The position numbers and the translations under genes are program-made. 64,000 nt of DNA from Melioribacteraceae bacterium (GTDB lineage Bacteria > Bacteroidota > Ignavibacteria > Ignavibacteriales > Melioribacteraceae): positions 1 through 64,000 of the forward strand of contig DAOSDY010000001.1 of assembly GCA_035362835.1 (NCBI GenBank), given 5' to 3'. Positions 52,228 through 61,630 of the stretch are shown piece by piece (the first letter of the stretch is position 1; each line of letters opens with the position of its first letter). The notes below the pieces were generated by a model that was not told the origin of the DNA, searched no databases, and saw only the letters and a list, made by a program, of their open reading frames with translations.

Positions 52228-52524
52228 TTATTTGTCTTTATCCGTTTTATACCTGAATTCGATTCCATCATTAACCAGTTCATTAATGGATTTGATATGT
52301 GGTTTTTCCCTTTTTTCGAATTCAAGAGAGAGTTTAAGCTGTTCGGGATTTTCTCTATCCTCGAACTCATCGTCGTGACCGGAAGAGACGGTACTTAACA
52401 GTGTATTGAACTCGAGTTTAGTATCGTCGTTCAATTTACGCGCTCTTTTAGCCGAAACAATAACGGCTTCGTAAAGATTCGGGATTCTTTCCTTTATCTT
52501 GGTAAGACTCATCGGTTTTATCAT
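52228..52524 (-). CDS. rpoZ: RNA polymerase subunit omega
   Basis: A 98-residue RpoZ/RPB6-type protein. SLTKIKERIPNLYEAVIVSAKRARKLNDD (about 6-34) carries the omega signature (R, N-L-Y-x-A-V-x-V-A-A-K-R-A-R) that clamps the beta' C-terminus, followed by an acidic region and a lysine-rich end. It lies 4 bp downstream of gmk, the common arrangement yicC-gmk-rpoZ. Omega binds ppGpp in many bacteria, but this cannot be judged from this copy. Confidence 0.93.
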   Translation of the reverse strand: MIKPMSLTKIKERIPNLYEAVIVSAKRARKLNDDTKLEFNTLLSTVSSGHDDEFEDRENPEQLKLSLEFEKREKPHIKSINELVNDGIEFRYKTDKDK

Positions 52525-52528
52525 TTTA

Positions 52529-53101
52529 CTATTCCTCCTTTGATAATTCTTTTTCTATAATTTCTTTTACTTCTTTTTTTGCCTGTTCAAGATTGATATT
52601 AGTCACTACATAATCGAACTGATTTTGAAAACCGATCTCCATTTCAGCTCTTTCCAGTCTTTTCTTAAGATCCTCATCCGATTCCGTATTCCGTTTAATA
52701 AGCCGTTCTTTCAATTCCTCAATACTAGGCGGAGCAATAAAGATCAATGTTGCGAACGGATATACTTTTTTTATTTTAAGCGCACCTTTTACATCTACTT
52801 CAAAGACAGTGGATAAACCATTAGAAATATTCTCATCAACCGGTTTTTTAAGTGTTCCATAATAGTAATCGTAAAATTTTTCCCATTCGGCAAAATCATC
52901 GTTTTCAATTTTCTTTTTAAATTCATCTTCACTTATGAAATAATAATCGACACCGTCTTTTTCAACATTTCTTCTTTTTCTCGTAGTAGCAGAGACAGAG
53001 AAGACAAACTCAGGGAATAATTTCATAATATTTCTGACGATAGTCGTTTTACCTGAACCGCTCGGGGCGGAAAATACGAACAATTTAGCTTTTCTGGCCA
53101 C
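52529..53101 (-). CDS. gmk: Guanylate kinase
   Basis: Phosphorylates GMP to GDP. The 190-residue protein has the P-loop FSAPSGSGKTTIVRNI (about 10-25), then VSATTRKRRNVEKDGVDYYFIS for GMP binding, FYDYYYGTLKKPVDE and the lid. The length is normal (186-207). It lies 3 bp after yicC and 4 bp before rpoZ. Confidence 0.96.
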   Translation of the reverse strand: MARKAKLFVFSAPSGSGKTTIVRNIMKLFPEFVFSVSATTRKRRNVEKDGVDYYFISEDEFKKKIENDDFAEWEKFYDYYYGTLKKPVDENISNGLSTVFEVDVKGALKIKKVYPFATLIFIAPPSIEELKERLIKRNTESDEDLKKRLERAEMEIGFQNQFDYVVTNINLEQAKKEVKEIIEKELSKEE

Positions 53102-53104
53102 TAT

Positions 53105-53980
53105 CTACTCAATATTCTGAATTTGTTCTCTTATTTTTTCAATTTCTTCCTTAATATAGATGCCCGAATGGGAGATATCCGAAGCAAGAGCTTTACTATT
53201 TATTGTATTTGCTTCCCGGTTCATTTCCTGAAGAATAAAATTAAGTCTTCTACCGGCATCGTCGGATTTATCAAGAGTATCGATAAACATCTTAAGATGA
53301 CTTCTGAGTCTAACACATTCCTCAGTAACATCGTAACGTTCTGAAAGGATAGCAAGCTCGGTAATGAGGCGTTGTTCATTATCGATCAGATCCGAAACAA
53401 GCTGATTAGCTTTCTCTTTAAATCTCGCAAAATAATTTTCGAGACTCTCCTGTTTAATCCTCTCAATTTTTGTAACTACTTCTTCAATATGTTTAATTCT
53501 TTTGCGGACATCTTTTTCGAGCTCTCTGCCTTCAGCTTCTCTCATCCTGTTCATATCATCGATAGCGATATCAATAGCTTTTTCAACAAGCGGCATTTCG
53601 GCGCCGGCCTGTTCTTCGTCTTCTTTAAAGAAGAGATTCTGAAAGACCATCAGGTCGCTGAACGAGATTTTATTTTTCAGTCCTGAAGCTTTCCTTATAT
53701 CCTTAAGAACTTTCATAGCAAGTTTAACGGAAGCCGGGTCGACCTCATTAAACTTTTCCTCAAACTCACCTCTCCGGACAGTAACCGCTAGATAGATTTT
53801 ACCCCTTTTAATACGTGTTTTAACCTTTTCTCTTATCTCAAATTCCTTAGCAGCAAGAAATTTGGGAAGCCTGAGCGAAAGATCCAGATAACGGTTATTA
53901 AGGCTTTTAATCTCGGCCTCAGCGGAAAGGTCGTTTTCTTCGACATAACCTTTACCATAACCGGTCATACTTGAAATCAT
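53105..53980 (-). CDS. YicC-family RNA endonuclease
   Basis: A 291-residue member of the YicC family, recently described as an endoribonuclease that acts with the degradosome in E. coli and is widespread. The N-terminal MISSMTGYGKG is the family hallmark, and RAEAEIKSLNNRYLDLSLRLP and the C-terminal DDAGRRLNFILQEMNREANTINSKA also match. I choose the ATG at 53980, with a GGAG site 5 nt upstream, and not a start nine codons earlier. It is first in the yicC-gmk-rpoZ run; 98 bp separate it from the BamA-like gene. Confidence 0.92.
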   Translation of the reverse strand: MISSMTGYGKGYVEENDLSAEAEIKSLNNRYLDLSLRLPKFLAAKEFEIREKVKTRIKRGKIYLAVTVRRGEFEEKFNEVDPASVKLAMKVLKDIRKASGLKNKISFSDLMVFQNLFFKEDEEQAGAEMPLVEKAIDIAIDDMNRMREAEGRELEKDVRKRIKHIEEVVTKIERIKQESLENYFARFKEKANQLVSDLIDNEQRLITELAILSERYDVTEECVRLRSHLKMFIDTLDKSDDAGRRLNFILQEMNREANTINSKALASDISHSGIYIKEEIEKIREQIQNIE

Positions 53981-54078
53981 TAAGGCTCCGTAAAAAAGTG
54001 ACTGCAAATTTACTTAAAAAGAGGCACCTAAACAAAGAGGGAAAATTAAATTAAAAGCTTTAAAAATTGATTATAAAA

Positions 54079-56208
54079 TCAGAATGCTTCGCCTATTCCA
54101 ATATGAAACTGGACAAGATCCTTCCAGAACTGTTTAGAGGAAATACTTCGCTTATCTGCAGGATCGTACAATTTAATTCCGAAATCGAGCCGGATCGGAG
54201 CAAAGTCGGAGTAATACCTGATACCGAAACCGCCAGCAACAGCGATCTGATCGGGACGGAATTCTCTATAGTCATTCCAGGTATTACCGTAATCGATAAA
54301 CAATGCGGTGCCGAATTTTCCGAAAAGCCGGTTACGTGTTTCGATTGAACCTTCGAAGATAAAAAAACCGCCGGTTGCGGCACCTTTAGAAAGTACGGCT
54401 TCGAGGTCCTCCTGCGACGGATTTTCAAGATTCAGCAGAGGTTCGAGAGGCACAAGTTGTCGTGTACTCCAGCCTCTGACCGAGTTGCTTCCACCTGCAT
54501 AAAAACGCTGGTTAAGAGATATATCCGCCTTATCACCTTTATAATTAAAAATCTGTCCGGCTTTGAATTTGAGACCGAATGAATTTGTATTCGAAGAATA
54601 GAAAGGAAGAAAAACAGAAGCCGAAGCAAGTAATTTGAAATAGAGCGGTCTTTCGAAATCCGAACCGAAAATATTGCTGAAAAGATAAGGGATAGAATTG
54701 GCTTCTTCTATCAGCAAGGAAAGAGAATAACCGGAAGTCGGAAAAAAAACATCATCGGTTTTGTTTGCACCCATAACAATTCCGAGCAATGCGTTGGTGC
54801 TTTTTGAAATAAGCTGTCCTCCCAGATCTGCATCCACAAAATCTGTTGCAAGAGAATCGGCAAGTTCTTTGTCCCCGGCAATTTCTTCTGTCCGTTGGAA
54901 ATAGATACTCAGGAGGTCGATAAGATAATCCCTTTTATATGTGTACTCAGCTCTTTCAATATTGAAATAGGTCGAAAGTGAATTAAGATAAGTAAACTGC
55001 GGCATTTCGATATCGAAGCTTAGCTTGGCTCCGTATAAAGTAGAGTTGTATTCATTCTTTCTTTTCTGCAAAGTAAAATAGGATTCGAACTTAGTATTTA
55101 TCGGGCGGCCGAAAAGGAACGGCTGTTCAATAATAAGCCGTGTATCGGTATATCCGAATACAGTAGAATCGTTAAATGACGGCTGCTTAAGAAACTCGGA
55201 GATATTCTGCGCCGCGGCGGAAGTACTCAGAGTAAGTTTGCGGGCATCGCCGAAGAGATTTTTCTTAGTAAAGCTTAAACCCATACCGAGGTTAAACGTA
55301 TTATCCTCGTTGTTAATAATTATTTCGGGGGATAGCTCGTGAAGCATGCCAACGTCCGCACTAATATTCAAAGGTACCCTGTTAGCAGATGTATCGGCAA
55401 TAACAGCATTGATTATAGCAGAGTTGAAAAGCTCTGTTCTGTAGAGCCTGACCTGGCCGCGCTGAATGTCGTAGTGACTGTAATAGTTTCCCGGAGAAAT
55501 TCCGACAATATCCTTGAGAAGTTGATCTTCGACGAAATCCATTCCAGGGCCGGTTCTGGCCGTATAAATATCACTTATTATATATCTTCTTCCCGGATTA
55601 TACTTGATTTCAACATCAACCCTGTTGATCATCGTGTCTATAATTACAGTCGGCTGTTCGAATGAAGCGAGCATAAATCCGTTATCCCGGAGGTAGGAGA
55701 TTGTAAAGTTTTTTCTCTGCTCGAGGAGATCATCACTATAGATAATCGTAGTATCAACTTTAATGTTATCCAGAATCAAATCGAGAAATTCTCCGGGTAT
55801 TTTATCTTTAAGACCCGAGACATTAAATGAACGGAATTTAGCCGGCACCGATTCATCAATTAGATAAGTTAATGATACTCCGTCTTCACTTGTTTCAATT
55901 TTATGACCGATCTTAATTTTGAAATATCCTCTGGATAGATAGAGAGTCTTAAGGGCCTGAAGATCGAGCGGAATTAGCAGAGAGTCGAAATAAACAGAAG
56001 ACCCGCCGAAACTTGAAAAACTGTGGAGAAATTGCGAAAATCCGGATGGAGTTTCCTTTGATAAAATGACTGAGCTAAGTTCGGAATAAGGTATAGAATT
56101 ATTCCCGACAAATTCAATTGATATCAATTCTTTCCGGCCGTTTGATTGAGCAAACAGATTAAGGGAAACCAGAAAAATCAGTATGTAGGTCGATTTGATT
56201 CTCAACAA
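54079..56208 (-). CDS. BamA-like outer membrane protein (POTRA plus D15 barrel)
   Basis: A 709-residue exported protein with a signal peptide (about 1-20, LFAQS), several POTRA-like repeats (about 25-300: IEFVGNNSIPYSELSSVIL, FRSFNVSGLK, RRYIISDIYTA), and a C-terminal 16-strand-type barrel of the bacterial surface antigen D15 domain (about 310-709: GYSLSLLIEEANSIPYLFSNI, RFYAGGSNSVRGWS, IRYYSDFAPIRLDFG). It could be BamA or the TamA/secondary BamA homologue; the number of POTRA domains and the 709-residue length make a TamA-like assignment equally likely. The L,D-transpeptidase-fold gene lies 10 bp upstream. Confidence 0.87.
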   Translation of the reverse strand: MLRIKSTYILIFLVSLNLFAQSNGRKELISIEFVGNNSIPYSELSSVILSKETPSGFSQFLHSFSSFGGSSVYFDSLLIPLDLQALKTLYLSRGYFKIKIGHKIETSEDGVSLTYLIDESVPAKFRSFNVSGLKDKIPGEFLDLILDNIKVDTTIIYSDDLLEQRKNFTISYLRDNGFMLASFEQPTVIIDTMINRVDVEIKYNPGRRYIISDIYTARTGPGMDFVEDQLLKDIVGISPGNYYSHYDIQRGQVRLYRTELFNSAIINAVIADTSANRVPLNISADVGMLHELSPEIIINNEDNTFNLGMGLSFTKKNLFGDARKLTLSTSAAAQNISEFLKQPSFNDSTVFGYTDTRLIIEQPFLFGRPINTKFESYFTLQKRKNEYNSTLYGAKLSFDIEMPQFTYLNSLSTYFNIERAEYTYKRDYLIDLLSIYFQRTEEIAGDKELADSLATDFVDADLGGQLISKSTNALLGIVMGANKTDDVFFPTSGYSLSLLIEEANSIPYLFSNIFGSDFERPLYFKLLASASVFLPFYSSNTNSFGLKFKAGQIFNYKGDKADISLNQRFYAGGSNSVRGWSTRQLVPLEPLLNLENPSQEDLEAVLSKGAATGGFFIFEGSIETRNRLFGKFGTALFIDYGNTWNDYREFRPDQIAVAGGFGIRYYSDFAPIRLDFGIKLYDPADKRSISSKQFWKDLVQFHIGIGEAF

Positions 56209-56218
56209 TTTTCCATTT

Positions 56219-56845
56219 TCAATATGTTATTTTAACCTGAGTACCAATTTTTACAATTGAAGCAAGTTCATCAATATTTCTATTACTAATGGCAACCGAG
56301 CCGTTAGTCCAATTGAATACAAAAGGAAGGTTCCTGAAAATCAGATCAAATTCCCCTATCCCGTGAATCCCGATATTGGAACCAAGCCTGGTTTCGGGCG
56401 GGGGACATTCATTTTTCTTTGATGAAATAAGAATCACTTCAAACTCATCCTGATTTATGTATCCTCTTTTTAATGCTTCGGCCGCATCATTCTCATTCGG
56501 ATAACTTAGCTGAAAGAACTTATGATATTTATGCATCGTATCGATTGAGCAGACTTTATAATCCCCGATCGGTGTAACGAGATCATCTCCAGAAGTTTTT
56601 ATTTTATTCAGATTCTTACCGAATACTGCTTTGTAAGATTTTATAAAAACATTACCCGAATAGATCTGGACCAGATAGCTGCTTCGGTCAACAACAATTT
56701 TAAGATTTTCAATTCGAGTCACATTCTTTTCTCTAAGCGCTTGATCAAGTGGTATTTCACTTGAATTGAGAATAAGTCCATATAGAATGAGGCCGGCAAA
56801 AAAGATCAGAATACTGGCAATGATATATAGAATATTCTTAAGCAC
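56219..56845 (-). CDS. YkuD-fold (L,D-transpeptidase-like) protein with Cys-to-Ser change
   Basis: A 208-residue membrane-anchored protein (hydrophobic segment about 5-27) with the YkuD/L,D-transpeptidase catalytic domain (about 48-205): LKIVVDRSSYLVQIY, LVTPIGDYKV, then GIHGIG (His161) and the C-terminal motif WTNGSVAISN. In L,D-transpeptidases that motif is HGC(I/V)R(L/M)xN with the catalytic cysteine; here residue 183 is Ser (codon TCG). His161 is kept. The remaining cysteines (99, 147) are outside the motif. The enzyme is therefore likely inactive as a transpeptidase, or uses Ser, or serves as a binding protein; a sequencing error is a third option. It precedes the BamA-like gene by 10 bp. 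Confidence 0.82.
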   Translation of the reverse strand: MLKNILYIIASILIFFAGLILYGLILNSSEIPLDQALREKNVTRIENLKIVVDRSSYLVQIYSGNVFIKSYKAVFGKNLNKIKTSGDDLVTPIGDYKVCSIDTMHKYHKFFQLSYPNENDAAEALKRGYINQDEFEVILISSKKNECPPPETRLGSNIGIHGIGEFDLIFRNLPFVFNWTNGSVAISNRNIDELASIVKIGTQVKITY

Positions 56846-56891
56846 TTAGAATAGTTTTTTTACTAAACGTAAAATTATTGCTAATTAATAT

Positions 56892-56917
56892 AAAAAAGCG
56901 CCTGATAAGGCGCTTTT
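56892..56917 (-). terminator. Intrinsic terminator of maeB
   Basis: AAAAGCGCCT (56894-56903) pairs with AGGCGCTTTT (56908-56917) around GATA, and on the minus strand the stem is followed by a run of T. It lies 32 bp after the maeB stop codon. Confidence 0.88.
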
Positions 56918-56948
56918 AATAATTTTTGAAATTATTGTTTATTGTTCA

Positions 56949-59204
56949 TTATTTTTTATTTACATCGGCTTCAACAACAGCGATTGCAGTCATATTGAAA
57001 ATATCGCCGACGGTATCACCGCGTTGAATAACATGAACAGGTTTTTTCATACCGGTGAGGATCGGGCCTATAACAGTAGCGTCAGTCAGACGCTGAAAGA
57101 GTTTATATGCGATATTTCCGGCGTCAAGATTGGGGAATATCAACACATTTGCTCCGCCCTTCAGACTTGAGAACGGGAATTCGGATTCGAGACGTTCCGG
57201 AACAACAGCAGTATCGGCCTGCATTTCACCGTCTATCATAAGGTCGGGGCGTTTCTCTTTAACAATCTTAACTGCTTTAGAAACCTTTTCCGACTGCGGA
57301 TGAGCAGCACTTCCAAAGTTGCTGAAAGAGAGCATTGCAATTTTCGGTTTAATGTCGAATGCTTTTACAGCTTCAGCCGTGCTGATTGCGATTTCGGCAA
57401 GCTGTTCGGCAGTTGGATCGATATTAACAGTCGTATCCGCAAAGAAGAAGACACGGTTTTTAACAATGACAACATACATACCGGAAACTGTGCTCAATCC
57501 TTCTTTAGCACCGATACACTGAAGAGCAGGTCTGATAGTTTGAGGATAATGATAAGTTAGTCCGCCTATCAGAGCATCGGCATCGCCGAGCTGAACCATC
57601 ATAGCGGCATAATAGTTTGGTTCTTTCATCAATGATTTGGCATCTCTAAGAGTAATTCCTTTCCTCTGGCGAATCTTATAAAACTCCTCTGCGTATTTGT
57701 CTATTTTCGGGCAGTGCTCAGGGTCTCTTATCTCGAAATTTTTAGTATCGTAACCGAGCTCAGTAATTTTTTCTTTAATTATACTATCATTGCCGATAAG
57801 TATCGGCTGACCGATATTTTCTTCAAAAACAGAATTTGCTGCGCGGATAATTTTTTCTTCCATTCCTTCTGGATAAACGATTCTGCGCGGACTCTTCTGC
57901 GCTTTATGAACCATAACACGAACTATTTCGGAAGAGAAGCCGAGCCGTTCCTGTAACTGTTCTTTGTATTTATTCCAATCCTGTATCGGATTTTTAGCCA
58001 CACCGGTATCCATTGCGGCTTTAGCGACTGCCGGTGCAACATACCAGAGAACTCTCGGATCAAACGGTTTCGGTATTATATATTCCGGACCGAATGAGAA
58101 TTCCTTACCGCCGTAAGCATTGATAACCACTTCGGGTACTTTTTCCTTGGCAAGTTCAGCAAGAGCTTTTGTAGCGGCCATTTTCATTTCTTCATTAATT
58201 TTCTGTGCTCTTACATCGAGAGCGCCGCGGAATATAAACGGGAATCCGAGAACGTTATTAACCTGATTGGGGTAATCGCTTCTTCCGGTTGCCATTATAA
58301 TATCTTTGCGTGCGGCTACGCCGTCTTCGTACGAAATTTCAGGATCGGGATTTGCCATAGCAAACACAATCGGATTTTTAGCCATTGCCTTAACCATATC
58401 TTTGGAAACAACATTACCTTTTGATAATCCGACAAATACATCGGCACCTGTCATAGCATCCAGAAGATCTTTATAGACAACATCCTGAGCGAACATTGCT
58501 TTATATTTGTTAAGGTCAGTGCGTTTTTTGTTTATGTGACCTTTAGTATCGAACATTGCAATATTTTCAACCTTTACACCCGCAGCGATATACATTTTAC
58601 AGCATGCGACTGCTGATGCACCGGCACCTGAAATAACAAGTCTCATCTTATCGAGTTTTTTACCCGCCACTTCGGCGGCATTAATCAAAGCAGCACAGGA
58701 AATGATTGCTGTTCCATGCTGATCATCGTGGAAGACAGGGATATTCATTGTTTCAATAAGTTCTTCCTCAATTTCAAAACATTCGGGCGCTTTAATATCC
58801 TCCAGGTTAATTCCGCCGAATGTAGGTTCGAGGAGCTGAACGGCGCGGATAACTTCTTTAGGATCATGTGTTTTCAATTCAATATCAAAAACATCTATAT
58901 CGGCAAATCTCTTAAACAGAACTCCTTTTCCTTCCATAACGGGTTTACCGGCATGCGGGCCGATATCTCCGAGCCCAAGAACGGCTGTACCGTTTGAGAC
59001 AACTGCTACGAGATTTCCCTTGGCAGTATACTTATAAACGTCGTCGTCGTTCTTTTCGATTTCTCTACACGGTTCGGCAACACCGGGAGTGTAGGCCAAT
59101 GATAATTCACGTGCGGTATAGCATGGTTTGGTAGGGATTACTTCAATTTTACCTTTTCTACCTTCGCTATGATACTTCAAAGCTTCGTCACGATTAAATG
59201 CCAT
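56949..59204 (-). CDS. maeB: NADP-dependent malic enzyme with phosphotransacetylase-like domain
   Basis: Converts malate to pyruvate, CO2 and NADPH. The 751-residue protein joins a malic enzyme domain (about 1-425: YTPGVAEPCREIEKND, HDDQHGTAIISCAALINA, NAD(P) site SGAGASAVACCKMY, FAMANPDPEI) with a C-terminal phosphate acetyl/butyryltransferase-like domain (about 430-751: VYPEGMEEKIIRAAN, LIGGLTYHYPQTIRPALQ, PAVVPERL-type loop). This is the MaeB layout; the second domain does not carry PTA activity but binds acetyl-CoA as a regulator in known cases. A candidate promoter is in front of it and a terminator after it, so it is a single-gene unit. Confidence 0.95.
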   Translation of the reverse strand: MAFNRDEALKYHSEGRKGKIEVIPTKPCYTARELSLAYTPGVAEPCREIEKNDDDVYKYTAKGNLVAVVSNGTAVLGLGDIGPHAGKPVMEGKGVLFKRFADIDVFDIELKTHDPKEVIRAVQLLEPTFGGINLEDIKAPECFEIEEELIETMNIPVFHDDQHGTAIISCAALINAAEVAGKKLDKMRLVISGAGASAVACCKMYIAAGVKVENIAMFDTKGHINKKRTDLNKYKAMFAQDVVYKDLLDAMTGADVFVGLSKGNVVSKDMVKAMAKNPIVFAMANPDPEISYEDGVAARKDIIMATGRSDYPNQVNNVLGFPFIFRGALDVRAQKINEEMKMAATKALAELAKEKVPEVVINAYGGKEFSFGPEYIIPKPFDPRVLWYVAPAVAKAAMDTGVAKNPIQDWNKYKEQLQERLGFSSEIVRVMVHKAQKSPRRIVYPEGMEEKIIRAANSVFEENIGQPILIGNDSIIKEKITELGYDTKNFEIRDPEHCPKIDKYAEEFYKIRQRKGITLRDAKSLMKEPNYYAAMMVQLGDADALIGGLTYHYPQTIRPALQCIGAKEGLSTVSGMYVVIVKNRVFFFADTTVNIDPTAEQLAEIAISTAEAVKAFDIKPKIAMLSFSNFGSAAHPQSEKVSKAVKIVKEKRPDLMIDGEMQADTAVVPERLESEFPFSSLKGGANVLIFPNLDAGNIAYKLFQRLTDATVIGPILTGMKKPVHVIQRGDTVGDIFNMTAIAVVEADVNKK

Positions 59205-59243
59205 GTTTTTTCCTCTTTGAATTGTCTAATGTTATTAATTGAT

Positions 59244-59273
59244 ATGATAATTAAGCTATTTAACGATTGTAAG
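59244..59273 (-). promoter_or_regulatory. Candidate maeB promoter
   Basis: On the minus strand CTTACA (59268-59273), an 18-bp spacer and TATCAT (59244-59249), followed by a leader of about 30 nt with an AGAGG ribosome binding site before the maeB ATG. Five of six -10 positions match; the -35 is weaker (4 of 6). Confidence 0.4.
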
Positions 59274-59292
59274 ATAGGCAGATTAAATAAAA

Positions 59293-59319
59293 CAAAAAAG
59301 CCCCGATTTCAACGGGGCC
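59293..59319 (-). terminator. Intrinsic terminator of the pyrH-frr unit
   Basis: GCCCCG (59300-59305) pairs with CGGGGC (59313-59318) around ATTTCAA; on the minus strand six T follow. It lies about 30 bp after the frr stop codon and separates it from maeB. Confidence 0.85.
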
Positions 59320-59350
59320 TTAAATAACATCATTTTTTAGAAGGGGTTTA

Positions 59351-59911
59351 TCAGACTTCCAAAATTTCCTTCTCTTTATGTTTGATCATATCATCAATTT
59401 TTGTGATGTGTTCATCAGTAAGTTTCTGAGTTTCTTTTTCGGCTTCTTTCAATTCATCTTCAGTAAGTTTCTTTTCTTTTTCCAATTTTTTCAGATGATC
59501 GTTAGCGTCGCGCCGGACGTTGCGAAGGGCAATCTTAGATTCCTCACCGAATTTTTTAACCACCTTAACAAGTTCTTTACGGCGTTCTTCAGTCAATGCC
59601 GGAATCGGAATTTTAAGATTCGTTCCGTCACTTATCGGGTTAAGTCCGAGATCCGACGAAAGTATTGCCTTTTCAATCAACGGGACCATACTTTTATCCC
59701 ATGGAGTAACTGAAATTGTATGAACATCAAGGACAGAAACGCTTCCGACCTGGTTCAGCGGACTCATAGTTCCATAGTAATCAACTTTAACACCGTCGAG
59801 CAGCGCAGTGGTCGCTTTACCGGTCCGGATTTTTGATATCTCCATTCTGAATGCTTCGATGGTTTTATCCATTCTCTGTCTGGCATCTTTAATAATTTGA
59901 TTGTTAATCAT
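59351..59911 (-). CDS. frr: Ribosome recycling factor
   Basis: Works with EF-G to split post-termination ribosomes. The 186-residue protein has the two-domain RRF fold: ARQRMDKTIEAFRMEISKIRTGKATTALLDGVKVDYYGTMSPL is the N-terminal part of the helical domain, followed by the beta-rich domain II (VGSVSVLDVHTISVTPWDKSM) and C-terminal ELVKVVKKFGEESKIALRNVRRDANDHLKKL. The length is the usual 185. It lies 32 bp after pyrH with its own strong terminator. Confidence 0.97.
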   Translation of the reverse strand: MINNQIIKDARQRMDKTIEAFRMEISKIRTGKATTALLDGVKVDYYGTMSPLNQVGSVSVLDVHTISVTPWDKSMVPLIEKAILSSDLGLNPISDGTNLKIPIPALTEERRKELVKVVKKFGEESKIALRNVRRDANDHLKKLEKEKKLTEDELKEAEKETQKLTDEHITKIDDMIKHKEKEILEV

Positions 59912-59943
59912 AACCGCCTCAAAATTTTGTTACTATTAACTTC

Positions 59944-60675
59944 CTATTTGTGAGCAAAGTTTCCGACAGCAGTTCCGATACTCTCGCCGGTTACAAGTTT
60001 AAGAAGATTATCCGGCTGATCCATGTTAAAAACTATTATCGGCAAATTATTCTCCTGGCAAAGACTAATGGCAGTAAGGTCCATTACGCGGAGGTTTTTC
60101 TTCAACACATCCATATAATTAATCTCATCGTAACGGCTAGCATTCGGATTTTTTTCAGGATCGGAATCGAAAATTCCGTCGACTCGCGTGCCTTTAAATA
60201 TAGCATCGGCTTCAATTTCAACAGCTCTTAAGGATGCAGCAGTATCTGTGCTGAAATAGGGGTGCCCGGTTCCAGCTCCGAGGATTACAACTCTTTTCTT
60301 TTCGAGGTGCCGAATAGCACGCCGCCTTATATAAGGTTCGGCTATTTCCTCCATTTTGATAGCGGACATAAGCCGGGTAAAGACGCCGTGATTCTCGAGT
60401 GTATTCTGAAGCGCAAGTGAATTGATAATTGTAGCGAGCATTCCCATCTGATCGCCCGTAACTCTATCGATTCCCTGTGCCTGCGCATTCAATCCGCGGT
60501 AGATGTTTCCTCCGCCAATAACAATTCCGGTCTGAACACCAAGCTCGTGTACTTTCTTTATTTCCTTTGCAAAGTATTCTAGGATATCCGGATCGATACC
60601 GAAGGATTGTTTTCCCATAAGGGATTCGCCGCTCAGTTTCAGCAGGATTCTTTTGTATTTAAGGTTCTTTGCCAT
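59944..60675 (-). CDS. pyrH: UMP kinase
   Basis: Phosphorylates UMP to UDP; a hexameric amino-acid-kinase-fold enzyme. The 243-residue protein has RILLKLSGESLMG, VIGGGNIYRG, MGMLATIINSLALQ and GAGTGHPYFSTDTAA, the UMP kinase motifs. The length is normal. The ATG has GGAAAC just upstream. A hairpin with T-run lies between it and tsf, so it may have its own promoter. Confidence 0.97.
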   Translation of the reverse strand: MAKNLKYKRILLKLSGESLMGKQSFGIDPDILEYFAKEIKKVHELGVQTGIVIGGGNIYRGLNAQAQGIDRVTGDQMGMLATIINSLALQNTLENHGVFTRLMSAIKMEEIAEPYIRRRAIRHLEKKRVVILGAGTGHPYFSTDTAASLRAVEIEADAIFKGTRVDGIFDSDPEKNPNASRYDEINYMDVLKKNLRVMDLTAISLCQENNLPIIVFNMDQPDNLLKLVTGESIGTAVGNFAHK

Positions 60676-60694
60676 AATTGGTTTCCAATATAAA

Positions 60695-60725
60695 AAAAAA
60701 GGCCTTATTGCGAAATAAGACCTTT
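60695..60725 (-). terminator. Intrinsic terminator of the rpsB-tsf unit
   Basis: AAAGG-C-CTTATT (60698-60709) pairs with AATAAG-A-CCTTT (60714-60725) with one mismatch and a 4-nt loop; on the minus strand the stem runs into T residues. It begins 7 bp after the tsf stop codon. Confidence 0.85.
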
Positions 60726-60732
60726 ACGGTAA

Positions 60733-61602
60733 TCATTTATTTTCATCACTGATGTGAAATCTTCGGAACAGAACCAGCTTCGATTCCGCCGAATTCTTTT
60801 TATTGAATTCAGCGATAAGATCACCAACCTTCTTTGTATTATCTTTAATAAAAGCCTGTTCGAAAAGGCAGTTTTCCTCGAAGAATTTATTCAGTTTACC
60901 CGTAGCAATTTTTTCGAGGACAGGTTCCGGTTTTCCCTCTTTGCGTGCAAGTTCCTTATAGATTTCAACTTCCTTTTCAACAACGGTTTTGTCCACTTCA
61001 TCGCGGTAAATCGTCAATGGCCTCATAGCAGCGATTTGCATGGCTATGTCTTTAATAACCGGATGCAATTCAGCTGATTTATCAGCCGGGATACTATCGA
61101 CTTTAACAATAACGCCGAGTTTGGAACCGTGATGAACGTAATCGACAATCTCACCGCTCTGGGTATTCTCGATTGCAAATCGGGATACTTCAATCTTCTC
61201 GCCGATTTTTCCGATAATCGCGTTGAGTTCTTCAGAAACTTTTTTACCATCCGCCGATAATTCCATCAACGAGGCAACGTCGGCCGGTTTCTGTGAAACG
61301 AGAATCTCAAGGACGAAATTAGCAAAGCTGATAAAGTCTTCGCTTCTTGCAACGAAATCAGTTTCGCAATTAACTTCCAGAATCGCGCCGCTTTTACCGT
61401 TATCGAATAATTTTGTAAGCACGACACCTTCATTGGCACTTCTTTCTGCTCTTTTAGCAGCTACAGCCGCGCCTTTTTTGCGGAGGATATCGATAGCTTT
61501 ATCAAAGTCCCCGCCCGATTCCTCAAGGGCCTTTTTACAATCCATCATTCCGGCGCCGGTTTTTTCTCTTAAGTCTTTAACTTGATTAGCACTTACTGAC
61601 AT
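60733..61602 (-). CDS. tsf: Elongation factor Ts
   Basis: The nucleotide exchange factor of EF-Tu. The 289-residue protein has the N-terminal UBA domain with KDLREKTGAGMMDCKKALEE (about 9-28) and the coiled-coil and core domains: VNCETDFVARSEDFISF, then MQIAAMRPL and PVLEKIATGKLNKFFEENCLFEQAFIKD. The length is normal (about 283). It lies 28 bp after rpsB, the usual order, with an AGGAAG site. Confidence 0.97.
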   Translation of the reverse strand: MSVSANQVKDLREKTGAGMMDCKKALEESGGDFDKAIDILRKKGAAVAAKRAERSANEGVVLTKLFDNGKSGAILEVNCETDFVARSEDFISFANFVLEILVSQKPADVASLMELSADGKKVSEELNAIIGKIGEKIEVSRFAIENTQSGEIVDYVHHGSKLGVIVKVDSIPADKSAELHPVIKDIAMQIAAMRPLTIYRDEVDKTVVEKEVEIYKELARKEGKPEPVLEKIATGKLNKFFEENCLFEQAFIKDNTKKVGDLIAEFNKKNSAESKLVLFRRFHISDENK

Positions 61603-61630
61603 AATTTATTCTTCCTATTTTTCAAAAATC

